A stretch of 50,395 nt of DNA. Origin: an uncultured Clostridia bacterium (lineage in GTDB: Bacteria; Bacillota; Clostridia; Oscillospirales; CAG-272). A program made the translations under genes and the position numbers. Of this stretch, positions 23,360 through 31,896 are shown one piece after another; positions within the stretch are counted from its first letter, which is position 1, and each line of letters opens with the position of its first letter. The notes beneath the pieces were generated by a model. That model was not told the origin of the DNA and did no database searches. It saw nothing but the letters and a program-made list of their open reading frames with translations. The stretch covers positions 1 to 50,395 of the forward strand of contig CANRKP010000010.1 of assembly GCA_947631245.1 (NCBI GenBank), written 5' to 3'.

Positions 23360-24456
23360 AAGAGAACTCAAAATTCGGACGGTTTCTGTTCTCTTTGAGA
23401 AGCTATGCCGCGTTTTTCCTTTTGATGTCCTTTGTCATAACCTGCTGCATGCTGCTGTTTTTGAATACGCTCGGCCATTCGATGGAGATAACGTATACAG
23501 AGCGCGGGATACGCTTCGCGGCCGTTCTGACATTTGTCAACGTCATATTTCTCAGCCTTTTGTGCACCGTTATCGACGGTGTGCGCCGCCGGTTTACGGT
23601 GGAACGCCCCGTGCGGCGCATCGTTGAGGGCGCGGAAAAAATCATGAAGGGGGATTTCTCGGCGCGCATCGAGCCGTACCGCGGAATAGACAGTGAGTCG
23701 GGCTTTGATACCGTCATTGACTGCTTCAACCGCATGGCGGAGGAGCTGTCCGGAGTGGAAACTCTGCGGGCTGATTTCATTGCCAACGTGTCCCATGAGC
23801 TGAAAACGCCGCTCTCCGTCATACAAAATTACGGAACGATGCTCCAACGCCCCGATCTGACGGAAGAGGCGCGGATGGAATATGCAAAGGCGATTTCCGA
23901 GCAGTCGCGCCGATTGGCGGACCTCATTACGAATATTCTGAAACTGAACAGGCTGGAAAATCAGCAGATCTATCCCGCCGCAAAACGGTACGACCTCGGA
24001 GAGCAGCTTGCCGAGTGCCTATTGAATTTTGAGGACACTTGGGAGAAAAAGAATATCGACATTGAAACGGATATCGAGGAAGGCGTTATCGTTCAATCGG
24101 ACGACGAGCTTTTGTCCCTCGTTTGGAACAACCTCTTTTCAAACGCTTTGAAATTTACGGAACCCGGCGGAAAAGTGTCGGTTTCACTGAAAGCCGAAGG
24201 TGACTTTGCAACCGTCCGAGTTTCGGACACCGGCTGCGGCATATCAAAAGCGACAGGCAAACATATTTTCGAAAAATTCTATCAGGGCGACACCTCCCAC
24301 AAAATGCATGGCAACGGTCTTGGGCTGGCGCTTGTGAAACGTGTGGTTGATATTGTCGGCGGCGACATTTCCGTTGAGAGCGAGGTCGGAGCAGGAAGTA
24401 CGTTTACCGTAAAAATCGGGAGGGCGGCGGATGGAGACATTCAAAAGCGTCCTTAA
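23356..24456 (+). CDS. Sensor histidine kinase
   Basis: 366 residues. Two membrane helices (about 17-38 and 54-74) enclose a very short extracytoplasmic loop of about 15 residues, then a HAMP-like segment (RPVRRIVEGAEKIMKGDFSARIEP), DHp with FIANVSHELKTPLSV (His147), and an HATPase domain with NNLFSNALKFT, DTGCGIS and GNGLGLALVKR. The tiny loop suggests sensing in the membrane, perhaps through the neighbouring multi-helix proteins. The next gene begins inside its last codons, so it is coupled. Confidence 0.92.
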   Translation: MKENSKFGRFLFSLRSYAAFFLLMSFVITCCMLLFLNTLGHSMEITYTERGIRFAAVLTFVNVIFLSLLCTVIDGVRRRFTVERPVRRIVEGAEKIMKGDFSARIEPYRGIDSESGFDTVIDCFNRMAEELSGVETLRADFIANVSHELKTPLSVIQNYGTMLQRPDLTEEARMEYAKAISEQSRRLADLITNILKLNRLENQQIYPAAKRYDLGEQLAECLLNFEDTWEKKNIDIETDIEEGVIVQSDDELLSLVWNNLFSNALKFTEPGGKVSVSLKAEGDFATVRVSDTGCGISKATGKHIFEKFYQGDTSHKMHGNGLGLALVKRVVDIVGGDISVESEVGAGSTFTVKIGRAADGDIQKRP

Positions 24457-25348
24457 AAAGATATTCTTCCTTCCGCCGCTTTTGACGGTTTTGCTTGCCG
24501 TCGTCGGATACGGAGCCGTTATAGCTGTGTTTGCGCTCGATATAGAGGCTCCGGTGCTCCGCTACGCTTCGTTTTTGGCTTCCGCATATGCGCTTGTCAT
24601 TACGATAACGGGACTGCCTCGACTGATACGCTTTCTGAAGCGCAGCAAAATAAGAGCGCTTGAAAGTTCGCTTGTGCAAAAGCTCACATCAACTGCGACC
24701 TTCGGCAAGTATCTCAACGATATCCATTATAGGAACAGGATCACGCTTTCGGCGGGACTTGCAATAAATCTTGCATACATAATCATAAAGCTGTCCGCCG
24801 GTATCGTTTACCGCTCCGCGTGGTTCATTTCGCTTGCGGTGTACTATATTCTGCTTGCATTTATGCGGGCGTCTCTGCTGCGGTTCAAAAAAACGAACGA
24901 TGAGGCGGCAGAGCTGCGCCGCTATCGTTCGTGCGGGATCACCTTGCTTATTATGAACCAAGCGCTTGCCGGGATCGTAATATTTATGGTACGCCAAAAC
25001 AGAGGCTTTCGTTATCCGGGCGTCCTTATATATGCGATGGCGTTATATTCGTTTTACGCCGTCATTACGGCTGCCGTCAGCATCGTAAAAACGCGCCGAC
25101 GCAACAGCCCGATCTTGTCGGCAGCGAAAGCCGTCAGTTTTGTGGCGGCGCTCGTTTCAATACTGTCGCTTACGACAGCGATGCTCGCGCAGTTCGGAGG
25201 AGACGACGACTTCGTGTTCCGCAGAAACATGACGGGAGCCGTTGGAGGCGGCGTCTGCACCATAGTGATCGGTATGGCGATATATATGATATGTCGGGCG
25301 AACGCAAATCTTAAAAAAATCGGAGGAATAAAAGATGGAAGAGAATAA
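24431..25348 (+). CDS. Multi-pass membrane protein of a two-component operon, unknown
   Basis: 305 residues with about eight hydrophobic helices (near 14-35, 42-63, 105-122, 127-147, 170-188, 194-217, 233-252 and 267-288) and basic cytoplasmic loops such as RLIRFLKRSKIR and KTRRRNS. No catalytic motif or transporter signature is recognisable. It overlaps the kinase gene by 26 bases, with GGGAGGG inside the kinase gene as ribosome site, and overlaps the next gene by 14, indicating one tightly coupled operon. It may be the kinase's sensing partner or an effector of envelope stress, which is inference. Confidence 0.75.
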   Translation: METFKSVLKKIFFLPPLLTVLLAVVGYGAVIAVFALDIEAPVLRYASFLASAYALVITITGLPRLIRFLKRSKIRALESSLVQKLTSTATFGKYLNDIHYRNRITLSAGLAINLAYIIIKLSAGIVYRSAWFISLAVYYILLAFMRASLLRFKKTNDEAAELRRYRSCGITLLIMNQALAGIVIFMVRQNRGFRYPGVLIYAMALYSFYAVITAAVSIVKTRRRNSPILSAAKAVSFVAALVSILSLTTAMLAQFGGDDDFVFRRNMTGAVGGGVCTIVIGMAIYMICRANANLKKIGGIKDGRE

Positions 25349-25736
25349 ATCGAATGAAGAAAAAAACGAGGCGTTTACCTATACTTATTCCGCAAGGGAG
25401 CAGGAGGAGATAAAGAGGATACGGGACAAATATGCCTCGCCGGGCAAAGAGGAGAGCTCGATCGAGCGGCTTCGCCGTCTTGACGCATCCGCGGCAAGGG
25501 GAGCGACTGTCATATCTCTCATCATGGGAATTGTCGGGGCGCTTTTATTGGGTGTCGGAATGTGCTGCGCGATGGTCCCGGGTTGGGAAGCATATTTCGT
25601 CCCGGGGATCGCGGTCGGCATTATAGGTATTTTGTGCATTATCGCCGCATATCCGTTATACGCCCGCATGGTAAGGCGCAAAAGGGAAAAGCTTGCGCCT
25701 GAGATAATGCGGCTGACGGATGAGCTGATGAAATAA
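25335..25736 (+). CDS. Small membrane protein, paralogue of the 22208 product
   Basis: 133 residues: a charged N-terminal half (EENKSNEEKNEAF ... SIERLRRLD) with helical character, then two membrane helices containing GVGMCCAMVPGW and FVPGIAVGIIGI, matching the duplicated units of the 22208 protein. Function unknown. It is the last gene of the operon (starts 14 bases inside the previous gene, with CGGAGG upstream) and is followed by a bidirectional terminator. Confidence 0.78.
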   Translation: MEENKSNEEKNEAFTYTYSAREQEEIKRIRDKYASPGKEESSIERLRRLDASAARGATVISLIMGIVGALLLGVGMCCAMVPGWEAYFVPGIAVGIIGILCIIAAYPLYARMVRRKREKLAPEIMRLTDELMK

Positions 25737-25751
25737 AAATTCGCCAAAAAA

Positions 25752-25788
25752 GGGAGACATGGTTTTTTCATGTCTCCCGTTTATTTTT
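25752..25788. terminator. Bidirectional terminator between converging genes
   Basis: GGGAGACATG (25752-25761) pairs perfectly with CATGTCTCCC (25769-25778), with a T-rich run on the right for plus-strand transcripts and a six-A run on the left that becomes TTTTTT for ychF transcripts. Confidence 0.9.
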
Positions 25789-25802
25789 GCTGCCGCGGTT
25801 TT

Positions 25803-26897
25803 TCAGACGTTGAACCTGAACAGAACGACGTCTCCGTCCTGCATAACATAGTCTTTGCCTTCACTGCGGACGAGACCTCGCTCCTTTGCGGCGTTCATGC
25901 TTCCGCATTCGTGCAGCGCGTCATAGGACACTATCTCGGCACGGATGAAGCCGCGCTCGAAGTCGCTGTGTATCTTTCCCGCCGCCTGAGGCGCCTTCGT
26001 CCCGAGCGGTATCGTCCAGGCGCGGACCTCTTTCGGACCTGCTGTAAGATAGCTTATAAGCCCGAGGAGAGAATAGCTCTTTTTTATGAGCCTGTCAAGC
26101 CCGCGTTCGGCGAGCCCGAGGTCGGAAAGAAACATATCTCTGTCCTCTTTGTCAAGCCCTGCTATCTCCGCCTCGATCTCCGCGCATATCGGGATTATTT
26201 CCGAATGCTCAACGCTTGCGAACTCGCGGAGCTTTTTGTAGCCCTCAAGGTTTTCATATGAGCCGTCAAGGGACGCCTCGTCGATATTGGCGGCGTATAT
26301 GACCGGCTTTGATGTCAGTAGCGCTATTTCGGAAATAATGGCGCGCTCGTCGTCGTTCATCTCGACGGAGCGGACGGTTTTGCCGTCGGAGAGCGCCTCG
26401 CGTACGCGTTCGAGAAAGGCGACCTCTGCCTCGAGCGATTTATTTCCTTTCGCGAGCTTGCGCGAGCGGTCGAGCCGGTGGTCGAGCGTCTCTATATCCG
26501 AAAGAATGAGCTCGAGGTTTATCGTTTCAAGGTCGCGCATCGGGTCGACGGAGCCTTCAACGTGGATGATGTCGTCGTTTACAAAGCAGCGGACGACGTG
26601 TATTATCGCGTCGCATTCGCGGATGTGGGAGAGAAATTTATTGCCGAGACCCTCTCCCTTAGAGGCGCCCCTCACAAGACCGGCAATATCGACGAACTCG
26701 ATCGTCGCGGGCGTGTAGAGCTTGGGCTCATAGAGCTCGGCGAGCCAGTCGAGGCGTTCGTCGGGAACGGGGACGACGCCGACGTTTGGTTCTATCGTGC
26801 AGAAGGGATAATTTGCCGATTCCGCGCCTGCCGATGTAAGTGCGTTGAAAAGTGTGCTTTTGCCGACGTTTGGGAGCCCGACTATTCCGAGTTTCAT
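25803..26897 (-). CDS. ychF: Redox-regulated ribosome-binding ATPase YchF
   Basis: 364 residues, full family length. The Obg-like G domain begins MKLGIVGLPNVGKSTLFNALT, with the G3 segment EFVDIAGLVRGASKGEGLGNKFLSHIRE, a coiled-coil insertion, NIDE in place of the NKxD guanine motif (hence ATP preference), and a C-terminal TGS domain (TIPLGTKAPQAAGKIHSDFERGFIRAEIV). YchF/OLA1 binds ribosomes and is linked to oxidative-stress adaptation. It is transcribed alone from a clear promoter, divergent from the two-component system at 27080. Confidence 0.97.
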   Translation of the reverse strand: MKLGIVGLPNVGKSTLFNALTSAGAESANYPFCTIEPNVGVVPVPDERLDWLAELYEPKLYTPATIEFVDIAGLVRGASKGEGLGNKFLSHIRECDAIIHVVRCFVNDDIIHVEGSVDPMRDLETINLELILSDIETLDHRLDRSRKLAKGNKSLEAEVAFLERVREALSDGKTVRSVEMNDDERAIISEIALLTSKPVIYAANIDEASLDGSYENLEGYKKLREFASVEHSEIIPICAEIEAEIAGLDKEDRDMFLSDLGLAERGLDRLIKKSYSLLGLISYLTAGPKEVRAWTIPLGTKAPQAAGKIHSDFERGFIRAEIVSYDALHECGSMNAAKERGLVRSEGKDYVMQDGDVVLFRFNV

Positions 26898-26935
26898 TTA
26901 ATAAAATACCTGACCTTACTTTTTTCGTCTTACAT

Positions 26936-26964
26936 ATTATAATTGAAAAATACCGTATCCGCAA
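26936..26964 (-). promoter_or_regulatory. ychF promoter
   Basis: On the minus strand TTGCGG (26959-26964), a 17-bp spacer and TATAAT (26936-26941), about 38 bases before the start codon. Confidence 0.8.
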
Positions 26965-27006
26965 CCCCCGAACGAGAAATTCACGAAAAACTCAGCAAAA
27001 AGTGTG

Positions 27007-27035
27007 TTTACACATCACATATCCCGTGATATAAT
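27007..27035 (+). promoter_or_regulatory. Promoter of the second two-component system
   Basis: TTTACA (27007-27012), 17-bp spacer, TATAAT (27030-27035). The -35 is embedded in the inverted repeat TGTGT-TT-ACACA (27003-27014), and TCACATATCCCGTGA lies in the spacer, so an operator may overlap the promoter. Confidence 0.75.
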
Positions 27036-27079
27036 TGAATTGATGAGGATATCCTTTGACAAAGGGGGACAGGCTATTT

Positions 27080-27796
27080 ATGGATAACGTATCCGAGATG
27101 GACGCCGGCACAAAAATTCTTGTTGTCGACGACGATGTGAATATATGCGATCTTTTGCGGCTCTATTTTGAAAACGAGAGTTACGAGGTCAAAACCGCGA
27201 ACGATGGAAACGAGGGAATATCTCTTTTCCGCGAATACCAGCCGGATCTCGTGCTTCTCGATATCATGCTCCCGCGCAAGGACGGGTGGCAGGTGTGCCG
27301 CGAGATAAGGGAAGAGTCTAACAAGCCCGTTATAATGATAACGGCGAAGGGCGAGGTCTTTGATAAGGTGCTCGGTCTTGAGCTCGGCGCCGACGACTTT
27401 GTCGTCAAGCCGTTCGACATGAAGGAGCTTGCGGCGCGCGTTAAGGCCGTGCTCAGGCGCACGACTCACAGCGACTCGCAGACCGACAACGCCGTCGTGA
27501 AGTTCGACAATCTCGAGATAAATATCGAGAAGTTCGAGCTCAAGCTGTGCGGAAAGTATATAGAGATACCTCCGAAGGAGCTTCAGCTTCTGTATTTTCT
27601 TGCGCTCAACGTCAACCGCGTTTTTACGCGCGACCAGCTGCTCGACAAGGTGTGGGGCTTTGAATATCTCGGAGACTCGCGCACTGTCGACGTTCACATC
27701 AAACGCCTCCGCGAGAAGATAGACGGTGCGTCAGACAAATGGTCGCTGAAAACCGTTTGGAGCGTGGGTTACAAATTCGAGTGCCTCGGTTCATAA
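27080..27796 (+). CDS. OmpR-family response regulator
   Basis: 238 residues: TKILVVDDDVNIC, Asp61 in LVLLDIMLPRKDGW, Lys in VVKPFDMKE, and a winged helix (IPPKELQLLYFLALNVNRVFTRDQLLDKVWGFEYLGDSRTVDVHIKRLREKI). The DNA-binding sequence is close to the PhoP/ResD/WalR-like group common in Firmicutes, without enough detail to assign one. A ten-residue N-terminal extension precedes the receiver. ATG 27080 lies about 11 bases after AAAGGGGG. The kinase gene follows after 72 bases, likely in the same transcript. Confidence 0.93.
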   Translation: MDNVSEMDAGTKILVVDDDVNICDLLRLYFENESYEVKTANDGNEGISLFREYQPDLVLLDIMLPRKDGWQVCREIREESNKPVIMITAKGEVFDKVLGLELGADDFVVKPFDMKELAARVKAVLRRTTHSDSQTDNAVVKFDNLEINIEKFELKLCGKYIEIPPKELQLLYFLALNVNRVFTRDQLLDKVWGFEYLGDSRTVDVHIKRLREKIDGASDKWSLKTVWSVGYKFECLGS

Positions 27797-27868
27797 CGCC
27801 GGGATGCTTTCTCTTGAAAAAGTGGGACACCTTGCGGCGTCTCTCTTTTTCTTTCGTGAGGTAGTGAT

Positions 27869-29320
27869 ATGTTCAGGTCGCTGTTTACAAAATATATAAC
27901 CGTTTTCATGCTGATAATAATCGTCAGCTTCATAATACAGATATCCATAATCTCAACGCTCATAGGCAGCTATTCGACGACGTCGAAGGAGCTGTCGCTT
28001 TCGCGCGCGTCTGACGTGATAACGAGCTTTCTTTCCTCCGACTATATAGGGAAGGGCTCGGGAGATTTCGGGCGGTATGTTGTAGAAAACAGCACAGCGA
28101 TAAACGGAACTCTCGGCATGACGATGGAATATGCCGGTGACCTGTCCGTCGTTGTGACGGACAGGGACGGCGACGTGCTGCTGATCATAGGCGACGTCGG
28201 CAGCAAAGACGAGCGCACGGTCGACAAAGACATAATGGAAAAGGTATTTTCGGACGAAAAAGGAACGTTCATTTCAGACAAGGACGATGAGGCGGAGGGC
28301 GTTTTTGAAGGCGTCATGTACGTTTACGGTTCGGCAATTTACGGCGGAGGAGACTTCGTCGGCGCGGTGTTCACATGCTCGTCCTATGTGAGCACGGATA
28401 CGCTGCTCGACTCGCTGATAAACAGCTCGATAATGTCGAGCCTTTGGATCATGCTCGCTGCCCTTATCGCCGTTTACTTTATAAGCGAACGCGTCACGAG
28501 CCCCATAAAGAACATGAGCGTCGCGGCAAAGAGCTTTGCCGCAGGCGATTTCAGCGCGCGCGTCGTCGTCACGGGAAACGACGAGGTGACGGAGCTTGCG
28601 ACCGCTTTCAACAACATGGCGAGCTCTCTTTCAAATCTCGAAGAGACGAGGCGCACGTTCCTTGCGAACGTTTCTCACGACCTGAGAACGCCGATGACAT
28701 CCATATCGGGATTCATAGACGGAATACTCGACGGGACGATACCGCCCGAGCAGCAGTCGCACTACCTCGGCATAGTCAGCGCTGAAATAAAGAGGCTGTC
28801 GCGCCTCGTGAATTCGCTCCTCGATATAACACGCATCGAGGCGGGCGAGAGAAAATTCAATATGACGCGCTTCGACATATGCGAGATGGCGCGTCAGATA
28901 ATAATCTCGCTTGAAAAGCGCATAGAGGACGCGAAGCTGTCGGTAGAATTCAACTGCGACAGCGACAACATATACGTTATGGCAGACCGCGACGCTGTGT
29001 ATCAGATACTTTACAATCTCTGCGACAACGGCGTCAAATTCTCGCGCGAGGGAGGAAGGTACCGCGTAAGCATACGCCATCACGGAAAGAAAGTGCGTGT
29101 CAGCGTTTACAACGAGGGCGTCGGCATCGCACAGTCAGAGATACCGCTCGTGTTTGACAGGTTTTATAAGACGGACAAGAGCCGCGGTCTCGACAAGAGC
29201 GGCGTCGGCCTCGGTCTCTATATCGCAAAAACAATAATAGACGCGCACGGCGAGGAAATAGACGTGAAAAGCGAGTTCGGCAAATACTGCGAGTTCAGCT
29301 TCACGCTTGCGGCGGACTGA
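27869..29320 (+). CDS. Sensor histidine kinase with extracytoplasmic domain and HAMP
   Basis: 483 residues. Membrane helices at about 9-33 and 187-206 flank a sensor domain of about 150 residues (VVVTDRDGDVLLIIG suggests a PAS/Cache-like fold). A HAMP region (SERVTSPIKNMSVAAKSFAAGDFSARV) leads to the DHp motif FLANVSHDLRTPMTSI with His270, and the HATPase domain has YNLCDNGVKFS and SGVGLGLYIAK. It is the partner of the regulator immediately upstream. Ligand unknown. GTGAGG precedes the ATG and a bidirectional terminator follows. Confidence 0.94.
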   Translation: MFRSLFTKYITVFMLIIIVSFIIQISIISTLIGSYSTTSKELSLSRASDVITSFLSSDYIGKGSGDFGRYVVENSTAINGTLGMTMEYAGDLSVVVTDRDGDVLLIIGDVGSKDERTVDKDIMEKVFSDEKGTFISDKDDEAEGVFEGVMYVYGSAIYGGGDFVGAVFTCSSYVSTDTLLDSLINSSIMSSLWIMLAALIAVYFISERVTSPIKNMSVAAKSFAAGDFSARVVVTGNDEVTELATAFNNMASSLSNLEETRRTFLANVSHDLRTPMTSISGFIDGILDGTIPPEQQSHYLGIVSAEIKRLSRLVNSLLDITRIEAGERKFNMTRFDICEMARQIIISLEKRIEDAKLSVEFNCDSDNIYVMADRDAVYQILYNLCDNGVKFSREGGRYRVSIRHHGKKVRVSVYNEGVGIAQSEIPLVFDRFYKTDKSRGLDKSGVGLGLYIAKTIIDAHGEEIDVKSEFGKYCEFSFTLAAD

Positions 29321-29339
29321 CGCGGCGAAGAACAAAATT

Positions 29340-29376
29340 AAAACTCCGTCCGGAGCTTTCCGAACGGAGTTTTTTC
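29340..29376. terminator. Bidirectional terminator between kinase and rpe
   Basis: AACTCCGT.CGGA pairs with TCCG.ACGGAGTT (29342 to 29371), with TTTTTT to the right and A-rich sequence to the left serving the converging rpe transcript. Confidence 0.88.
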
Positions 29377-29400
29377 ATCCGGCTCATGCAGGATGAGGGT

Positions 29401-30060
29401 TTAATTTTTTGCCGCTTCACGGAGCTTTTTTACGGCTCCCGAAATGTCCGGGTCGCCGAATACCGCGCTGCCCGTGACGATGACGTTTGCGCCGGCACCG
29501 ACGGCAGTCCCGATGTTTTCTCTTCTTATGCCGCCGTCGACCTCGATTTTGAAGCCCTTGAGCCCACGGCGGTCCGTCTCGGCGCGAAGCACGCTGACCT
29601 TTTCAAGGGTTTCAGGGATTATATGCTGCCCGCCGAATCCCGGCTCGACCGTCATTATGAGTATCATATCGGCGTCGTTTATGTAAGGGAACACTGCCTC
29701 GATCGGCGTTTTCGGGCTTACGGTGAGCGAAGGATGGACGCCGAGCGAGCGTATTTTTGAAAGAGTTTTGTGCGGATCGCTCAGTCGTTCGATATGGACT
29801 GAGAGAAAATCGGCACCCGACTCGCAGGCAAGGGGGACATATTTGTCGGGATCGTCTATCATCAGATGGACGTCGAGCGGTATGCTGAAATGTGCGCTAA
29901 GCGATTTGATTATAGGAAAACCGAAGCTGATATTAGGGACAAAGACGCCGTCCATGACGTCGACATGTATCATGTTTGCGCCTCCCGCCTGAGCGGCGGC
30001 GACCTGTTCACCCAAAATTGCGAAGTTTGATGCGAGTATGGACGGGGAAATGTAGATCAT
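29401..30060 (-). CDS. rpe: Ribulose-phosphate 3-epimerase
   Basis: 219 residues, normal size. It contains the TIM-barrel motifs ISPSILASNF, MIHVDVMDGVFVPNISFG, LDVHLMI, VEPGFGGQ and IEVDGGI, with the metal-binding His and Asp residues in VDVMDG, DVHLM and VDGG. It interconverts ribulose 5-phosphate and xylulose 5-phosphate in the pentose phosphate pathway. The start at 30060 (MIYISPSIL) has AAGGAG at good spacing; the longer frame with ten extra residues starting at 30090 is not supported. It is the last gene of the minus-strand group ispD-ispF-rpe, although a 265-base gap separates it from ispF. Confidence 0.96.
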   Translation of the reverse strand: MIYISPSILASNFAILGEQVAAAQAGGANMIHVDVMDGVFVPNISFGFPIIKSLSAHFSIPLDVHLMIDDPDKYVPLACESGADFLSVHIERLSDPHKTLSKIRSLGVHPSLTVSPKTPIEAVFPYINDADMILIMTVEPGFGGQHIIPETLEKVSVLRAETDRRGLKGFKIEVDGGIRRENIGTAVGAGANVIVTGSAVFGDPDISGAVKKLREAAKN

Positions 30061-30214
30061 AAAAAACTCCTTTGTCGCTTGCGGGGTCAAAAAAATTTAT
30101 TGACGTATGGACGGGGTGATTTTAATAATAAACGGTCAGAGCGTTCAAAATGAGACGTCGATGCCTGATGTGAGGCCAAGGACGCCTGTTGACAGCTTTT
30201 CGGCTGTGCCATAT

Positions 30215-30261
30215 GATATTACGGGAAGCGAAACTGCCTGCTCGCAGCTTCCCTCAATATC
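30215..30261. other. Hairpin-forming inverted repeat in the ispF-rpe gap
   Basis: The 265 bases between ispF and rpe hold no supportable gene. They contain an inverted repeat with 15-base arms (30215-30229 and 30247-30261: GATATT-2-GGGAAGC against GCTTCCC-2-AATATC) interrupted by a 2x2 mismatch, with a 17-base loop, and a smaller one at about 30190-30207 (ACAGC / GCTGT). There is no uridine run, so it is not a plain terminator. It may be a transcript-processing or mobile-repeat remnant. Confidence 0.55.
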
Positions 30262-30325
30262 AAAGAAACGCGCGGCTGTCGTGGGCAGGGACGACAAAAA
30301 TAAAGGACGGAAGAGCAGATGGGAC

Positions 30326-30832
30326 TTACGGCTCCGCGCTTATGATAGAACCGATGAGGGCGACCGCGTGAGCTGCGATGCCGAGACGGGAGCCGGTAAA
30401 ACCGAGCCCCTCTTCAGTCGTGGCCTTGACGTTGACAGAGTCTATGCCGACGCCGAGCGCGTCGGAAATACGGCGTCTTATATCTCCGATATAAGGGGAG
30501 AGCTTCGGCGTTTCCGTTATTACGGTGGCGTCGACGTTTATCACGCGGAAGCCCTTGTCGCTGAGCATACCGGAAACGGTTTTTGCAAGCGAAAGGCTGT
30601 CGGCACCTCGGTAACGCTCGTCCTTGTCGGGAAAATAGTACCCTATATCGCGAAGACCGGCGGCACCGAGCAATGCGTCCATTACGGCGTGCGTCAGCAC
30701 GTCCGCGTCCGAATGACCGAGCAGTCCCGGATGGTTTGGGATATGGACTCCGCCGAGAATGAGCGGACGCGAATCGTCAAATCTGTGGACGTCATACCCG
30801 TGACCTATTCTGATCTGTGTATTGTCCGTCAT
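30326..30832 (-). CDS. ispF: 2-C-methyl-D-erythritol 2,4-cyclodiphosphate synthase
   Basis: 168 residues. All family motifs are present: IRIGHGYDVHRF with the metal ligands Asp and His, LLGHSDADVLTHA with the third ligand, DIGYYFPDKDERY, NVDATVITETPKLSPY and NVKATTEEGLGFTG. It makes the cyclodiphosphate intermediate in the MEP isoprenoid pathway. It overlaps ispD by four bases, giving coupled translation of consecutive pathway enzymes. Confidence 0.97.
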   Translation of the reverse strand: MTDNTQIRIGHGYDVHRFDDSRPLILGGVHIPNHPGLLGHSDADVLTHAVMDALLGAAGLRDIGYYFPDKDERYRGADSLSLAKTVSGMLSDKGFRVINVDATVITETPKLSPYIGDIRRRISDALGVGIDSVNVKATTEEGLGFTGSRLGIAAHAVALIGSIISAEP

Positions 30833-31581
30833 TGGGGCAGTCCTCTTTCCTTGCGGCGCCGCAGGATCTCCTCGGCGCGGATTATATCTTCGGGGTAAGT
30901 TATCTTTATGTTGTCGGCGCCGACGTCAACGAGCTTTACTTTAAAGCCGAGGCGCTCCGCGAGCATACAGTCGTCCGTCGCCTCAAATCCTTCGTCGCGC
31001 GCCGTATAAGCGCATGCGCGGTAGAGATTTGCGGAGAAAACCTGAGGAGTTGACACGAGCCACACTCTGTCCCTGTCTATTGTATGGTCGATAAAGTCGT
31101 GTCCGTCAGAATATTTTACGGTGTCGACGACGCGGCTTGCGGCGGCGGCGGCGCGGTATTTCACGGCGGCGCGGCATACGCTTTCTATCATTTCCGGCGT
31201 GATAAGGCACCTTGCGGCGTCATGCAGCGCGATAAGCTCCGCCTTGGGATTGCACGCTTCAAGACCGGACAGCGCGGAGCCCTGTCTTGTGCTTTTTCCC
31301 GGGACGAGCCGTTTCACTTTTGCCGGAAGTATGCCTGACGAAATAAGGTCCGCCTTCCGTTCACGAAAGCCGTCCGCGGGAAGGACAATCACAATCTCGT
31401 CAATAAGAGGGCACAGGTCAAACGCGGCGAGCGTCCTTTCAAGGACCGTCATCCCGCCGACGAGCGCGTCGACCTTGCCGCCGCCGAAGCGTGAAGCGCT
31501 CCCCGCGGCGAGGATAACGGCTGAGCACGTCGCTCGCTTGACGTTCAGTATTCTGTCAAAATTATTGAAAACAATCTTCAT
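30829..31581 (-). CDS. ispD: 2-C-methyl-D-erythritol 4-phosphate cytidylyltransferase
   Basis: About 250 residues. The CTP-binding start ATCSAVILAAGSASRFGGGKVDALVGGMTVLERTL carries the family GxGxR/K-type loop in a slightly changed form (AAGSASRFGGGKVD rather than GxGxRMGxxxPK). It is followed by HDAARCLI, VVDTVKYS, TPQVFSANL and EATDDCMLAERLG, and ends with ITYPEDIIRAEEILRRR. A short N-terminal extension (MKIVFNNFDRILNVKR) precedes the nucleotide-binding strand. I chose ATG 31581; GTG at 31596 in the same frame is possible, and neither has a strong ribosome site. The -10 box of its promoter appears to be supplied by the end of the adjacent repeat element. Confidence 0.93.
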   Translation of the reverse strand: MKIVFNNFDRILNVKRATCSAVILAAGSASRFGGGKVDALVGGMTVLERTLAAFDLCPLIDEIVIVLPADGFRERKADLISSGILPAKVKRLVPGKSTRQGSALSGLEACNPKAELIALHDAARCLITPEMIESVCRAAVKYRAAAAASRVVDTVKYSDGHDFIDHTIDRDRVWLVSTPQVFSANLYRACAYTARDEGFEATDDCMLAERLGFKVKLVDVGADNIKITYPEDIIRAEEILRRRKERGLPQ

Positions 31582-31625
31582 GCGAAAAACGCTCACTGCT
31601 TTTTATTTTGACGAAAGGCAACTTT

Positions 31626-31770
31626 ATTATACCACGAAGCAAAAATGCTTGCTCGCAATAGCATTTTTGCGAGGCCGTCAATATCGAGCCGGCGGCGTTG
31701 CCGCCGCAAAAGCGTAGCTTTTGAGACTTGCAAAGCAAAACTTTGCAAGTCTGCGAAGATATTATACCAC
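31626..31770. repeat. Multi-hairpin dispersed repeat, copy 1
   Basis: A 145-bp unit bounded by direct repeats ATTATACCAC (31626-31635 and 31761-31770), matching copy 2 at 34219-34360 in order and orientation. Inside lie four consecutive hairpins: GCAAAAATGCT/AGCATTTTTGC, CGGCGGC/GCCGCCG, AAAAGC/GCTTTT and GACTTGCAAAG/CTTTGCAAGTC. No frame codes for anything plausible. Read on the minus strand each terminal repeat is GTGGTATAAT, an extended -10 promoter box; the left one lies about 45 bases upstream of ispD and points at it. The remainder of the 316-base ispD-pepD gap holds only the pepD promoter. Confidence 0.88.
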
Positions 31771-31831
31771 AAGCAAATCCGTTTGTCACTATACGTCGGA
31801 TATTAAGTTTCACATTTTTTGTATCATAAAC

Positions 31832-31860
31832 TTGCCGAAGGGGGCAAAAAGTGGTACAAT
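31832..31860 (+). promoter_or_regulatory. pepD promoter
   Basis: TTGCCG (31832-31837), 17-bp spacer, TACAAT (31855-31860). The leader to ATG 31897 is about 30 bases and contains ACGGAGG. Confidence 0.75.
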
Positions 31861-31896
31861 TACGAGCGGAAGCTTACCATACGGAGGTCACTTGAA

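Noticed and set aside
27797..27868. Attenuator between the second regulator and kinase (GACACC/GGCGTC then T-rich)
   Set aside because: The stem is short with a mismatch, so I do not list it as a terminator.
30107..30898. 263-codon plus-strand frame over the ispF-rpe gap and ispF
   Set aside because: It is antisense to all of ispF for most of its length, has no ribosome site and no recognisable motif.
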